64,000 nt of DNA from Kalaharituber pfeilii (Eukaryota; Ascomycota; Pezizomycetes; Pezizales; Pezizaceae), in assembly GCA_015179045.1 (NCBI GenBank), contig WHUZ01000044.1, forward strand, positions 434,001 to 498,000, given 5' to 3'. Below, piece by piece: positions 22,652-35,212 of the stretch (position 1 is its first letter; each line of letters starts with the position of its first letter). The position numbers and the translations under genes are program-made. A model generated the notes under the pieces. The model was given only the letters and a program-made list of their open reading frames with translations. It ran no database searches and was not told the origin of the DNA.

Positions 22652-22976
22652 TTGTATAGCGCCATTTGGGTTCCTTATAGGCTCTTCTGCCCACAAGTTT
22701 CAACCTTTACCGTCGTCTTCGCCGGTTGCCCCTTCACCGGACGCAACGAAACACCTTTACTCCGGAGTTTTGTCCGCGATAGAAGGCCTTGCTATTTCAC
22801 AGTTGCCGTCAGCGGAGCACTTACCCGTCACTGCGACGGATCAAACGTTCATGACTTATGGCCTTCTAAATCTGGTCATTGATCTGGGCCCGAGCAAGAG
22901 AGGAACAAGTCGGATTTTGATGATTCTTCCATCTGGAGTCTCACTATTGGTGAATTTCAGGCCCATGTGAGTATAA
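22652..22976 (+). pseudogene. Exon relic similar to sequence upstream of copy D
   Basis: The segment reading STFTVVFAGCPFTGRNETP and later CDGSNVHDLW, with the DNA word CGTCGTC in common, resembles 58010-58230 upstream of copy D (TFTVVIGSCPGTNK, then NKSNNHDCSRN). A GTGAGT donor follows CAGGCCCAT at 22966-22973. It may be a leader exon of a lost copy-D-like gene. The similarity is weak and I judged it by eye. Confidence 0.3.
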
Positions 22977-23120
22977 AGATATTTATTACATATACAGAGC
23001 CTATGCTGACACCAAAGGTTATATAGGAGGGCCGCATCGGGCGGCCCTGAATCACTTTCGAACAACCACACAAACGGCTCAGAGTACCAACAGGTGGTTC
23101 ACACAGTGCTCGTTAGTGCG

Positions 23121-23906
23121 TTACATACGTAAACCACAGGCAACGAACTTCAGACTACCAGCAATCATGACGCCACTGCCAGCGGCCCAATTTACGGCAA
23201 TGTTTTGAAGTACGTGTTTTCGGTTGTACGTATTCTGCCGGCGGCCAACCACCTTGTTGGGGGTTCGGTTGATCAGAACCAGGAAAGCGCCGCTGAGATA
23301 TTCAGCGGCACCCTGCGCCAAAGAGATACTGGCACACACTTGGGTGGGGAAGGAACCAAGCATATCTCTACTACTCCCCCCGTAGCTTGTCAGCGAACTC
23401 AATAAATAACCTGGCAGGACCACGGAGACTTGGAATGGGCTGAAAATTTTAAGCTTAATTTTGAGGCAGCCGCACCGCGGGAAGAATATAAAATCACATT
23501 TAAGGAACCTGTCACCCTTGAGACTCCGCACGTACGCGCAAAGACAGGCCGGAGGTTTGCTTAATGCAAGAGTGGCATTGGTGAGTTGATTTGCCAGACG
23601 ACGGGCATAGTCAATTCTTGGCTTGGCCATGAGGCCTGCAGTGCGTTCTGAGTTAGTCATTGGGTGGGGAGATAGGTATGAGGATGGGAGGTTATAGGAA
23701 CAGCGCGCTCTTCTTTTTCTCTCTCCTTTTCTTAGTCTGGAACTACGTCGCCCGAAATGGCGGGGGTTGATTTCGGCGGCTTCCTTGACATGTAGGCCGC
23801 ACTGCTCTGCGCATATTTTGAGCGGCCGCATTTCTTGCATCCTTATTTTCTCTTGGGTTGTATGTTGGGTCTTGAGGAGTGTATTATCCATGTACTCCAT
23901 TTGCAT
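23121..23906 (-). CDS. Hypothetical protein frame with hydrophobic segments
   Basis: A 261-codon open minus-strand frame, the longest outside the recognised genes and repeats. The N-terminal third is basic and Cys-containing (ICAEQCGLHVKEAAEINPRH). The C-terminal half has hydrophobic stretches (VSVVLPGYLLSSLTS, ISLAQGAAEYLSGAFLVL, NIAVNWAAGSGVMIAGSL) that could be membrane segments. I recognise no family. An intron could be hidden in the middle, since KCDFIFFPRCGCLKIKLKIF looks non-coding. No paralogue is present in the window. Confidence 0.3.
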   Translation of the reverse strand: MQMEYMDNTLLKTQHTTQEKIRMQEMRPLKICAEQCGLHVKEAAEINPRHFGRRSSRLRKGERKRRARCSYNLPSSYLSPHPMTNSERTAGLMAKPRIDYARRLANQLTNATLALSKPPACLCAYVRSLKGDRFLKCDFIFFPRCGCLKIKLKIFSPFQVSVVLPGYLLSSLTSYGGSSRDMLGSFPTQVCASISLAQGAAEYLSGAFLVLINRTPNKVVGRRQNTYNRKHVLQNIAVNWAAGSGVMIAGSLKFVACGLRM

Positions 23907-23934
23907 AATTAATTTTTAATACCCCGTAATGCGT

Positions 23935-24571
23935 GATGTGAGATGAATAGTGAGTATAGTTTTACGAAAATACATACAGTGGCGACCCGCTGTCGGGTAT
24001 CCGGTCTCCTGGATTTTGGGTGGCTTTAGTTCCGGACTAATAGACCGGTTGTAGAATATTAAATATTCGGCTTGGGAACCTGTCGCTTTAGGCTGGGCAC
24101 GAGAACACTTTTTCTGCGCTATCCGACTGCCTATGCCTGTGCTTTATGATATAAATTCATTGCTCTATTTTGCCTTGCCACTGCTAGCTATTGGCTGCCC
24201 ACGAAGTCTGGATCCGGTCCTTTCATACATGCAGACGTAGTATCGTCGTATACACTCTGTCTGTCCACAGCGCTCTACCTTGACACGGCAGTATCATGAT
24301 ATTTGTATGCATGCTGAATTAAGCTAACTGACCTTTGAGTAAACTCAATCCTGTTCTTAAGGACCCTGCGTCACAGCCTCATTAAGGCATACTTGAGTGC
24401 TATGAATACTAACAGACCACGAGCTGGAGCAGTTGCCTTGCCCAAAAAGTCGCTTTCCACACACACACTTGCAGTCTCTCTCGCACATGCTCTCAGACAT
24501 GCGCTTACATGAGTACCACACTCCGCGACGCGAACTTCCCAACTCGATCCACTCGGGGGTCAATCTAGCTC
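23935..24571. other. No recognisable feature
   Basis: Unique-looking sequence between the 23.1-kb frame and the ORF1 element. Only short frames are present. Confidence 0.4.
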
Positions 24572-24584
24572 TGTAACTACCATT

Positions 24585-25327
24585 GACATCCACCGGGAAC
24601 AATGCGCGGAACAAAAAGCGCAAAGGCAGGATGCCATCAAGTCAGGATGCTTATGCCATCAAGCGCCAGCTGAACGACAAGGAGGCAAGGAAAATAGCAT
24701 CCACACCCCCGGTCAATACCTTACACAATACAGGCGGCGCACCCGCCACCACCGAAACAGCCCCAGCAGACACACCTGCAGGCAGCACGCCCGCCACCCC
24801 CCAGACACCAACACCCGAACCCGATCCACGCCCCCGGACCTCACCCCCACGCCCCAAAGCCAGGTCCCACCCGCCGACCCGCCCCGACATTACCACCACA
24901 AGACAAGGCATTGCCGTACACGGCATAGCCCTGAGGAAAGACTTGGGGAATGTCCGAAGATGGTTGGAGGCGTCCAACAAAGACATAGGCAAGACAACAG
25001 GGATCAGATGGCTACGGAAGAAGACAATCCTTATGGAGGAAGGCAAGGTGACAAGTTCCGTAGTAGTTTACCTGGAAACACCAACGGACATCGGGAAAGT
25101 CAGGCTCGGAGGAAGGTGGTTACGGGCGAACGTGTACGAGACAGACAGAGGGAGGAAGTAGACAGGTCACGGACACGATTCTGAGATTACTTACCCGCAT
25201 CACGCATTACACCGCGGGCAATACATGTACTTAGTGCTTAATTTTCCCTGTATTCTAATAAAACACCTCGCCATAGCCCATAGGGCGGCATGCGAGTATT
25301 GATATAAAAAAAAAAAATATAAAAAAA
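24585..25327 (+). mobile_element. 5'-truncated ORF1-only LINE element
   Basis: Flanked by the perfect 13-bp TSD TGTAACTACCATT (24572-24584 and 25328-25340). It holds an open ORF1 3' portion, about 190 codons to the stop at 25161. Features are a basic RNKKRKGRMPS patch, AYAIKRQLNDKEARKIASTP, a Pro/Thr-rich linker, and the conserved C-terminal block beginning GIALRKDLGNVRRWLEASNK and ending in DRGRK. The stop is followed directly by a 3'UTR with a CCCGC...GCGGG hairpin plus ACATGTA, then the type-1 tail and poly(A). There is no ORF2. I take ORF1 to be the RNA-binding chaperone-like protein of LINEs; it lacks the CCHC knuckles often seen in fungal ORF1. Confidence 0.9.
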
Positions 25328-25344
25328 TGTAACTACCATTTACT

Positions 25345-28300
25345 TTTTATCAAACATACGAAAGATGCCTAAAGGTGGTGTAGACGGAATTGTAAGCCCG
25401 TATTTTACTGTCACTTTCGTCCTGGTTTCTTCGTTTTTTCTTTGTTTTCGTCTCTGTTTTTTGTATACTTTTTGTATTATAGATGTTGCTCCCTTTATGG
25501 AAGCTTTCAATTTTCAACCTTTATCCGGATCACCTCTGAGTTTTATAGCCTTGGGAATGGAGGGCGGGGTTTCATTTAGAGCTCCTACTTTTCAACCACG
25601 CAAAGCGATGGACTGAAGTAGGGGTGCCGAGAAATGCCTGTTAAATTGCATGTTGGTGTGACTTAGCTTGTTTTTCCTTCTAGGCTCAGCCCGATACTTC
25701 GAGGAGGTGTGTCATTCGTTCCCCAATGTGATTGCAAGTACAAAAGAGAAAAAAGAGGCAAATACAAAAACGTATGATACTATACATGGGACTGCCAACA
25801 CCGCACTACCTCCGTTCTGCATGCCTCGGAGCCTCCACTTCAATGCAGCCTCCCCATGTTGAAAATAGGCGAACTCTAATTTGGCAATCTCTGTATCCTT
25901 CCAATCCCTGTAGCCTTGCATGTGTTTCATCTCTTTCAGTATTTGGTCATACCTCTAGTACTCTCTTTAATACTGCACCTCTTTTCTGTTCGACCCCGAT
26001 TTAGGGAGACTTCGTACCATCCTAATCCAGGCGTCCGCTTCCCCATATTTTCTTTCTACTAAAAAGTTGAATTTGGGAGATTTTGCCGTATGCGGTAGGA
26101 GCGCAGTTGTCCACTAGTAAAAAAGAGATAACAATCAGATGTTGCATCTAATTGCTGCTTCATCTGTTGTCTGTGAATTGAAGCAGGAGCCAAAACGGGC
26201 GGTGAGCGGTGCCCGACTGCACAGGGGCTCAGGGTAATTCACTGGCGATCCTTCGCAACGCTCCTGCTCATCATGCTCAAAGTGGAAATTAAGTTCAATT
26301 GGATGAAAATTGGGGGGTTGCGTTTTTGTAGGCTCTAAAAATCTTTCCGTCCCTGTCGCCATCCCTGTCACATTTTCACATAATGCATTACATAGCCCTC
26401 GAATGCATAGCTCTCTGAATTCCCTCCAGCTTCAATTAGCGCCGTCTTTGATGCATTCCTTGCTGTGCTGGGATCCGCGTCATTTGGGTACCTGATGATG
26501 TCTCAAATTCTGCACATCCACACCTTGTAGTAAACATTCCGCAGTTTCGGATTATCGGGATATTGCACTGCAGAATCTCAATGGAGTTCGAAGCCAGGAA
26601 GTGCGCGGGCTTGAGAAAGGGTTTGTTTCAGGTAAAGAACGCACACTTTGGGGAACTAGGTACTTTAGGTGACAAGGCGAAGTGGAAAGTGTGATTTTAG
26701 CACAAAAAGTGACAGGACCTCAGATGTTGTCAACGCAATTCTCATGAAGGTGTTGCGGTAGAAATACCATTGTAGTAGGGTTCAACCCGCTGTTCTTCCG
26801 TCAAAGGAAACCTCTCTAGCTAGATTTGTATCCAAACCACTATTGCCACTCCAACAAGCCAGCGCAAAGTACCGTATATGCGCCACAAGCCGTCACGTTG
26901 ACCACAGACAGCAACGGGCGCTCCTGATCCCGCGATCAAATTTCGCAAAATTCAAGGAAAAAAGACCCCTTCCTCTTCCAATCTCCTCCTGACACGAACC
27001 AGGGCCCTCATCTCTTTTCCGTGACAAGAGCAGCATCCATCACCACCAACGAGACAAGCATATCAATTATCAGGCAACTCTTACCTTCTGCAAGTTGTGA
27101 CAAGTTGAGGAGGCGATCTCAAACAGACTCACGCTTAGTTCACAACTACTTCATCTGGTTGTACTTACCTCCGTAGGGGACCATAGGCGAGGTGAGGAGG
27201 ATTTCCGTGGAATAGCAGGTGGCAAAGTCAAATGTGGCGATTAGTGTGGTGAGTTGAAAGCACTATCTCAACTGAACTTGTCAGGACAACAACTCCCTTT
27301 ATATGCATACAAATAAAGGAGAGCGGCATCCTTTCCGGTATGAAGGTGGGCCCGCGCTAATGCGGGTAAGCACTAATGTATATGGGGACATTATTTTGGC
27401 GCGGGGTTCCCTGTTACCGTACGGACAGGGGCAATCTGCAGAGGGACCTAGTCTGGTTGGAACGAACATACCCCAAAAGGCAGTTCTGGTCGAAGGCGAA
27501 GAATTAAACGTGAGGCGAGCCGTATGATAGTAGAGCGGATTGTTCCCTCTCCCGATTTCAATAGGAAATTTTTGCCGGTGCCAGGTATGCTCTCAGGGAG
27601 CCATTAGGGATAACTGCACCTGCGCTAGAAAACCCTATGGAAGGAATTTTCACCCTGAGCGTGGACGTTTGGATCTAGATCCCTGGAAAGGACCTGCTTT
27701 TTGAACCCCATTGATCCTCATCAGTTTTTTATCCAATTTCCAGTCCGAAACAGCATTCAGTTCTAGACTACGAAAATAAACAACGAAAAAGCTACAGAGG
27801 AAACAAAAATTCAATTACACTTTTTGCCAAGCTCAGCCTTTTTCTTTTTTTTTTTTTTTTTTTTGTTTTGCTTTGTTTTGTTTTGTTTTGTTTTTTGGCG
27901 GCAGGAAGTCTCAACTTGCCCATTAACGTTTGTGCCGCATGCTAAAAAGCCTTCATACCCTGCCGCATCCGTTGGTAGCGAAAGCCCCCTGATAATGTAC
28001 CTACTGTACTTGAGTATGCATCATCTTGGTACGATTCCTGATAGCCCAGCCTAAGAAACCCCGCGAACATTTCTCCTGGCTTTTCGGACATCTGTGCATG
28101 GAATGACCACTCTAGCTAATTGGCCCTTCCCGGAGGATGCCAGAGAAAGAAGATAGAGCCAGCCTGCCCCAAGTTTCTGTGGGCTAGCCTCGTTGTCCGT
28201 TTATGAGAGGGGTGCAAGCAGAGCAGTCAGGGTGCCTTCTAAGGGCCCCCAGTTAATTCCTGGGGCTCCCAGTCCAGTGGCTCACCCCCTGTTTTTGACT

Positions 28301-28670
28301 ACAGCTTGAGTTCGCAAACTCTCTAATTACAGATGCCATCCTTTTCCACAGCGCCTTGCTCATTATCACCCAGATTTGCCACATCTATCGCCTGCGTGCC
28401 CACTTGCTTCCTTGCCTGCCCCTGTGCCTGCGCCTATGCTCGCTTTGCCCGCCTTGCAGCCTTAGTGTTTGAAGCTGAGTTCTCACTGTCTGAAATGGCT
28501 TGCTGTCGCCGGCGCTTTTGAATATGTTGGCTCGATTGGGTTTGCCGCTTCTCTTGGTTGGTCTCCTTCCGCTGCTTTGTGACTTGGATTACCTGTTTGT
28601 TGGCCTCTTTTTCCCGCCGCCTAGTTGAGAAAAGGCCTAAAAATAATACGGACATTCTTGAGATACCACC
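25345..28670. other. 3.3 kb with no supported gene
   Basis: Candidate frames at 25365-25616, 26135-26371 and 27303-27527 lack domains, paralogues or splice context. A T-rich run with TTTTG repeats lies at 27840-27895. The sequence near 26990-27010 (GAACCAGGGCCCTC, minus-strand GGTTCGTGTC) resembles a tRNA B box, but no cloverleaf is visible. Confidence 0.4.
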
Positions 28671-28675
28671 ACACC

Positions 28676-28850
28676 TGTTCTGGCCCACCGACGAACATTT
28701 TCCGGTTCGCGAATCGGCCGGCCCAGTGAAAACATAGGGTGTTTTTCACGGGGCCAGCCCAGCCACGAACACCTGGCCTAGCGATGAACATCAATATACC
28801 TCTATGTATATAGTTTTGCGAACCACAATGTTTGTCGGTGGGCCAGAACA
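28676..28850. mobile_element. 175-bp MITE of the CXC-element family
   Basis: The ends TGTTCTGGCCCACCGACGAA and its inverse match the 1036-bp element at 14374-15409, including the internal GTTTTTCACGGGGCCAGCCC. Counted from GTTCTGG, the flanks are ACCT on both sides. It is an internally deleted derivative. Confidence 0.88.
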
Positions 28851-28984
28851 CCTTGAGAACTAAAGTAGATTTTGCGTACTTGGGTTCTCTGATTGACCCG
28901 CACGACTAGCAAGGATCAAGGGCCATAACGTTCTATTGTGCATTGTTATTATCCATTTCCCTAGTTTGTCCCTACATTATTGTA

Positions 28985-29855
28985 GGAGGTTATCAACACA
29001 TCAACCCGGCCGCCAAGAGCCAATAGGAGGCCGCAAACACCAACCCCGGCCCCCACCAATCAGAATGCCCAAAGGGAAGAAGACGGAGAAGAACCCTCCG
29101 CCAGTATCCCTTCCTGCGGAGAACCCCCCAGCGCCCCCTCCGCCCTCGCCTCCCCAGATGGAGGTACTAGACTGGGAGACCGTGCGGGCGGAAATGAAGG
29201 AACGGCTGAGCTTCCCATGGGGCATGGTTCTGGCTTCGATGTGGAAGCTCAAGTCAGGAAGAAATCACCACCCGCCGACAGGATCAACTTTGGCGATCAG
29301 ATGGGACAGCGACCAATCAATCACCTTCTACGGAGGCGGACCGGAAGACCCCCCCCCCATCCGACACACTTGGGCTCAGTCCCATCACCAATATAGACAC
29401 GGCATCGGTGCAGCCCACCACAGAAAAGCTAGGCTTCAGCACCATCATCACCTGCTCGGAAGATCCATCTATGGAGCCGAGGCCCACCCCGGGGTCAGCG
29501 ACCTCACCCGTCAACACCAGGAAGCGGAAAGGCAAAACCAACACCGGACAGAGTGAGACTGGGAGGGAAATGGCTAAAGTTGTGTGAGTACGAATGGGAC
29601 AGGAGACGGACTTGAGCCTTCATTCTTCCCTTAAGCCTGTAACACAGAAACAGTCACGGGCAACACAGGAGACGGAATTCATTTCCTCTTTCTTCGGTTA
29701 CGTGGTAACTCGTCAGTTCCCCTTCACACAGGAGGATCCGGGGATCTTTACTTAAATTCTTTCTTTCTTTCTTTTATTTCATATGTAACCAAATATCGCC
29801 ATAGTCCTTAGGGCGGCACGCGATTACTGATATTAAAAAAAAAAAAAAAAAAAAA
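28985..29855 (+). mobile_element. ORF1-only LINE element with internal deletion
   Basis: The start region ACCAATCAGAATGCCCAAAG resembles the ORF1 start of the 50.7-kb copy. The N-terminus is MPKGKKTEKNPPP, and LSFPWGMVLASMWKL suggests a folded segment. After a frameshift the family words LGLSPIT and GFSTIITC and the basic TRKRKGK appear. The main C-terminal block is missing and the frame rejoins at CEYEWDRRRT before the stop. The 3'UTR and type-1 tail follow. No TSD was identified. Confidence 0.75.
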
Positions 29856-29859
29856 TGCT

Positions 29860-30548
29860 ACTTAATTCCATTTGAAATTGATAGGGTTAGAGATTATTTA
29901 TTATTTTATATATAATAGATACTCGCATATATCAAAACTACTTCAACTTAGCTTTTCTAATAATATAAAAATTGGGTAAATTAGATAAAAACTGATAGTG
30001 TAGTATAACGTTGAATTTGTTAAGTTAAGAGTACAGCAAAGGAATGAGATTGTGACTTGCAGCTTAAAGTGGAGGATACTTGGCACTTGCAGAGATTTCG
30101 ATAAGTGCAACACAAGCATCAAAATTTCAATTCTTGGCATCAATACACTCCTTATTACTACCACAATATAATACTAGAAATGGCGGAGGAATCCGGATAT
30201 CTCTGCCTAAGAAGATAATGCTCTGAAATTTCACTTAGAGCAAGAAGAATACTAGAAGTACATATGCTAAGTTTTTTATAGTTATTATATCAATAATAAT
30301 TTAGCTACGATAACAAATCTATATATTTCGTAACTAACAGCAGTCTTAGAAGCATAGCAAATTTTTACCTTACGTTGTCTATTATCTTCTAGTATGTGGG
30401 TAGGAAGTAGCAACTTGCGAGTCATATTAGTAACATTACCGACAGCAACTTTCAAGTTGCAACTTGTCAATGGTAATGGGGCTATACAAGCACACAGTAA
30501 CTGGCCGGTTCGCGAACCGCAACGTTCGTCCGCATGCCAGGCCAGAAC
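29860..30548 (-). mobile_element. Left-truncated copy of the CXC-family element
   Basis: Segment 30060-30470 is collinear with 14826-15180 (GGATACTTGGCACTTGCAG, TGGCATCAA..C, GCGGAGGA.TCCGGATATCTC). The right terminal repeat CGCGAACCGCAACGTTCGTC ... CCAGAAC ends at 30548. The Cys cluster and left terminus are lost. Confidence 0.75.
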
Positions 30549-30819
30549 TTACCCATCTAGTTTAGGAAACAGCAATACTAGAGCCTTGCCCAATCTCAAA
30601 CCTGCCTTGGCTGTGCAGAAGCTACTGGCGCTTGCGCTTTGGGCCTACAGCAAGCGTGTCAAACTAGCGCAATTCCTAGTGCAATTTCTATATGTACCTA
30701 TAACCCCCCCTTTTTTTTGACGTGTTCCGGAGACTGGCCACCTCGGTCCGGTCCTGTGCACCGCTTACTACCCGCTTCACCTTTCACAGCTCGCTTTCAA
30801 TGCTGCTCGCTCTGCTTAA

Positions 30820-32650
30820 GTTTTTTTTTTTTTTTTTTTTTTTTTTTGTAGGTCACATAGCCCTGCATACATGCCTCCAGCCTATGGCGGGCGCCCATAT
30901 AGCCAGGTCAGGCTGCGTAACTACCTAATTGATCTATTCTCCCTACACAATTTGGGTACCCAGCGTACTCCCTGGCCCTTCTAGCCCACCTCGAGGCCCG
31001 CTCGCCATTCCTCCGCCGGGCTGCCCTCTGCTACCTCCCTTCTCCTTCCTCCGGAGCCGCTCCAGCTCAGCGCACCTGAACACCACCTGCTCAGCACACC
31101 ACACCTCTCTGTTTCTGCGTTGCCACTGATCTTCCTCCTCCACATGCCCCCCCCCCCCCCCCCAACCTTTTCCAGTCCACAGCCAAGTGTAGTTGTGACG
31201 GTTCTCCTACTCCACTTCACAAACTTTCCTTTCCCACAACTGACTTGTTCCCTCCCCTCCTGCATTTTCCGAACTAACTCCTGATCGTATGAAGCACACC
31301 CTTGGTGGCCTGTCCGTCATACCTCAGGAAACCAGCCCCTCTTTTGCCTTTTCATCAGCTTTTTCGTTGCCTCCAATCCCGATATGTGTGTTGGCCCATG
31401 AAAGCTTCACAGCCCCGGAATTTTCCAGCCTCCACCTCCTTTCTGCCACCAGCACCACCACACGTACCAGATCTGGAGTCCTCGTTCTCTCGGTCCTTCC
31501 TGCATTGTTGGAAGAGCTGATGGCTGCCAAGGAGTCTGCGAGGAGCAGAACCTTCACAGTTACGTGAACAGCTTCGAGGGCTCCCGCCTGCCTGCTGCCT
31601 CCCAATCCCACACGATAGTCTTGGTGCCTGCCCACTGGCACCCTTCCAACTTGGCTGCTACCACCCTTAGCTCCATTGATAGCTCTCTCCCACTTAGCTG
31701 GGATACCCCCTTCTCTAGTCTGAGATCGATGATCTCGACCTCTGGCAGTGGAGTTATACTGCGTCCCCATGATACCCTCTCCTCCTGCTCCACCTCAATC
31801 GTGGTTGCAATGCTGCTCACCACTGATTCAAAGCCTTCAGTCTTCTCTGCCCCCATCCTATGTTGAAGTGGCACCAGTCTCACCCTTCTGTCCCTCTTTG
31901 TCTGGATCTGTGACTTTAAGGCGTGTGAATATTTGTTGCCACAAGTCGCCTACCGATATGAGATCTCTTACTGACCTCAGTGCATATTGTACCTTCCCTG
32001 GCCCTGGCCCATGGCCGTTATTACATTGTTCACCCCTGCTATTGCCTCCACCTTCACTCTAGCCGCCCTCTGACAGCTCTGATATATTCTCAAAGCGCCT
32101 GATATTGTAGCCTCTCTAATCCTCCATCATTGTCTCTAGCTACTCCTGCCAATCTCAGACCCACATGGCCACTACCCTCACTTTTCGCCATGTAAGGGGG
32201 CACTGTTGCCCCACTGAGAGTTCCCCAGTTCGGATCAAGTCCCCAAAAGCTTTCTGGCCTTTTCAATCCAGCTTTCAGGTTCTCAACAGGCGTTCGAAAT
32301 CAAGAGTGCGGCCGCAAATCACCCCCAGCTCCCTGTCACGGGGTTGTAGGTTGTATGTGGCGTTATGTGAACCAAAAAGAAAAAGAAAAAAAAACACCCA
32401 CAGCCATTTGGTTCTCTGACCATGCGCCCGCCACTTGGCCTTCTTACTAATGACCGGGGGCTCCTCCTTCGAGGCCTCGAGTGACAGTTCATAGGCCTGA
32501 GCCACCTCCCTAAGTACTCCTTCAATCCTATCTCTAATTCGCCTTATATCTTTACTCCCCTTCCGGATCCCATGTTCACCACTGTGCAGTTGAGGTCACC
32601 GTCGAATGACAGTGGTTAACACCTCTCACAGGCACTCCCTTGCTGCCTTG
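30820..32650 (-). mobile_element. Decayed LINE ORF2: RT end, RNase H and knuckle relics
   Basis: Inverse type-2 tail behind a T run at 30820-30847. The minus strand then shows relics in order: knuckle region, RNase H (LLLADSLAAISSS, WANTHIGIGGNEKADEKAKE, and GTKTIVWDWEA at 31600), and upstream RELGVICGRTLDFERLL at about 32300, which resembles the LGV..D..L.F motif following the RT palm. There are many stops and frameshifts and a C homopolymer at 31146-31163. It is older than most other copies here. Confidence 0.7.
32330..32394 (+). mobile_element. Type-2 tail insertion (65 nt)
   Basis: Begins TCCCTGTCACGG, has GTATGTGGCGTTATGTGA and an A-rich end, and is flanked by CACCCCCAGC / CACCCACAGC (32320-32329 and 32395-32404). 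It interrupts the RT relic of the surrounding LINE, so it is younger than that LINE. Confidence 0.75.
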
Positions 32651-33227
32651 GCCGTCTTTTGCTACGTCCTCTCCACTTCGCCAGATGCTTCGATGTTGTG
32701 ATAATCGTCAAAAAAGGATAGGACTGACACGAGATTAAGAGCTGGAGGCCGATCACTCTACTGTAATTCACCACAACGCGACGTGCACCACGTCCCGACG
32801 CACATTTTACACCAAAACTGACCACGCGCGACAACATAAATCTCAACCACCAGAACAGAATTTTGTATGCATCTCGTAGACTGTTTAAATTGAGGACTAT
32901 TCTTCATACTCCACACCTTAGCTTCTTCAGATATGTTGCTTTGAAGGGATTTATCATTCATGAAATTCGCACTATAAATTGGCATAGGTTTGGCATATCT
33001 TTTTCGCTATGATTTCCCTAGTATTGAATTCCACTTATCACATCTGAATTAAATTTGATCAAAATAGTAGAACACTTGAATATTAATATTTTATGTTAAT
33101 CAAAGATGTGAGAAGCATATTAAGAAAGTTTCCAAAGAAGTGGTAGAGTTATTCACAAAATTCAGATTCTCATAGAAATTGTATGCAATAATTGTATGGG
33201 AAAACTACCAGAAATGGCAATTTGATG

Positions 33228-33291
33228 GGTTTTTTTTTTTTTTTTTTTTTTTGTCACGTGACCCCGCGTGCAACTGTTCGCCATGGCAGGG
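33228..33291 (-). mobile_element. Type-2 tail insertion (64 nt)
   Basis: Poly(T) then the inverse type-2 tail ending CCATGGCAGGG, flanked by CAATTTGATG / CAATTAGATG (33218-33227 and 33292-33301). Confidence 0.88.
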
Positions 33292-33535
33292 CAATTAGAT
33301 GTTTAAACTAGGCATTAAACAACATCAAGCCAATCAAAGCACTAATTATCAAGACGCCTATTAGGGACACTGTCTAGCTACAATTCTATAGCCATTATGG
33401 TGAGCATTGATGGGAAGTAGTGCATTCTACCCTCTAGTGCACTTTGTATGGGAATTCCATATAAATACATGCCAAGACATCAATGAAAAACTCATGGCGC
33501 CATTAACTGACCATCATGTCCTCTCAGTGCAAATA

Positions 33536-34109
33536 TGTTACGGGCGTGAGGGGCTCGGCTTCGCCGTGCGCTGGAAATGGATGTTACGGCTACGGAGGCT
33601 ATATACGGCGGACCGGAAGGGCAGCTACTCGGCGTGGGGCGCGCAGCGGAGCGGAGCGATTCACGGGCGTAATAAGGAAACGATAGGTTTCAGAGTTATA
33701 GAGAACTTAGAACACCGCTAGTGTCTTGATTTCTTTAACTAGGCTATCGCCAGCCAGCGCTTACATAGACTTAAGCGCAGTCATACATGACTAGTCAACA
33801 AGTGAATAAATGACTGGCAACGTGGCAATTCCTTATTACTGCCAATATATGTGTTAATAGGTCCACGTAGCAGAAACATGCAAAAATAGTACAGACGCAA
33901 GATAATGGCATGTACTAATGCATAAACTGAGTGCCTTAGAGGTCCGGAGACCCTACCATAAATAATGACACACACTTCCGTAGCACTACCCTATTCGAAA
34001 GACAAAGAACCTTCTGCCAAGCCTAACGGGCGCTCTATCAGCATTGGTCTTACTAATGGTTCAGGGTAAGTGTTCCTCTTATCGAGTAAGTCTCGCCTTA
34101 GCCGTAACA
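33536..34109 (+). mobile_element. Solo LTR, family 1 (574 bp)
   Basis: Starts TGTTACGGGCGTGAGG and ends TTAGCCGTAACA, so it has TG...CA ends with short inverted repeats. It is flanked by the perfect 5-bp TSD AAATA (33531-33535 and 34110-34114). No internal gag-pol is present, so it is a solo LTR left by recombination. A second, nested copy lies at 39257-40885. Confidence 0.93.
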
Positions 34110-34391
34110 AAATAGAGGTATGAATAGTGCAGAACAACTTTTTATTGCAGCATGGGGGGTAGCCTCGAGGCTAACACGATTGGCGCCCACCAAAAGACGT
34201 CAATTATACACCAGTATAGCCCGGACCATAGCAACTTGGGGTTGCTGGGCGTGGATGGACTACGCTTACGGATCCTCAGAAGGGGCCACTCTTAGGGACC
34301 TTGAGAAATGGCAATACACAGTGGCACGGTCAATCACCGGTGCCCCCTGGGGGACAGGGCGGGACTTAGTGGAGGGGGCCAACCTAGAATC

Positions 34392-35212
34392 CTGGGGCTC
34401 AGCCCCATCACGTGCACAGAAATAGTCCCGGCGGCACTCACCCCCGAGAACCCACCACCAACCTCCCGGAACCGGGTTCCCGCACGCAAGCAAATGCCAC
34501 CCCCTCCGGCACGCACTCAGTTGGAGCAGCCGACACCCACCCTTTCCGATTCATCCCCGGCGCGGAAAAAGAGAAAGCGCAAGGGAAAGAAACCGCTTCC
34601 CGGGGAACCATACGCGATCAAACGTCAACTCAGCGATGAGGTGGCCCAAAAGATCGCCTCCACCCCCTCAGTCGAGACGCACACACCTACACAGAACCCC
34701 AACCCTTTTTCAGGTACCACCCAGAAACCAGACACCCCTCCCCGCCCCCCCAAGACCGCCTCCCCCACCACCCCAGCTGCCAATACCAATCCCAGCGGCA
34801 TCGTCGTACATGGAGTTGCTTTGAGAAAAGACTTAAGCAAGGTCCGGAAGTGGCTGGAGGCCGACATCAAAGTCTTAGGTAAGACGGTGGGGATCCGATG
34901 GTTGAAGAAGAAGACAATGCTGGTTGACGAAGGCAAGAAGACCAGGTCGGTCGTAGTATACCTGGAAAACACATTCGAGGGTGGGAGAGTGAGACTGGGA
35001 GGACGTTGGCTGAGGACGGACCAGTATGAACGGGACCGAGGAAGGAAGTAGGAAGACATACAGGTCCGAAACCCGCACTACGCAGGAACTCCGCGGGCAA
35101 CACATGTAGCTAGACATAATTTTTTTCCTTGATTACTTTTAAATAAAACCTCGCCATAGCCCATAGGGCGGCATGCGAGTAATGAAATAAAAAAAAAAAA
35201 AAAAAAAAAAAA
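34392..35212 (+). mobile_element. 5'-truncated ORF1-only LINE element
   Basis: Flanked by the 11-bp TSD AACCTAGAATC (34381-34391 and 35213-35223), inside the RT region of the host LINE. The ORF1 3' part is open: RKKRKRKGKKPL basic patch, YAIKRQLSDEVAQKIASTPS, Pro/Thr-rich linker, GVALRKDLSKVRKWLEADIK, then GGRWLRTDQYERDRGRK and stop at 35051. The 3'UTR hairpin (CCCGC...GCGGG, ACATGTA) and type-1 tail follow. This is one of the best preserved ORF1 C-terminal halves. Confidence 0.9.

Noticed and set aside
24585..24660. TTG at 24583 as the ORF1 start
   Set aside because: The frame continues into host DNA through the TSD; the element is 5'-truncated, so no real start exists.
27303..27527. 75-codon frame MHTNKGERHP...
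   Set aside because: No homologue, splice site or composition signal separates it from chance.
31146..31163. Long C homopolymer in a LINE relic
   Set aside because: Likely slippage or sequencing artefact in a decayed copy; no structure suggests a function.
33536..34109. Helitron or TIR element with GTTACGG ends
   Set aside because: TG...CA termini and a 5-bp TSD fit a solo LTR better.
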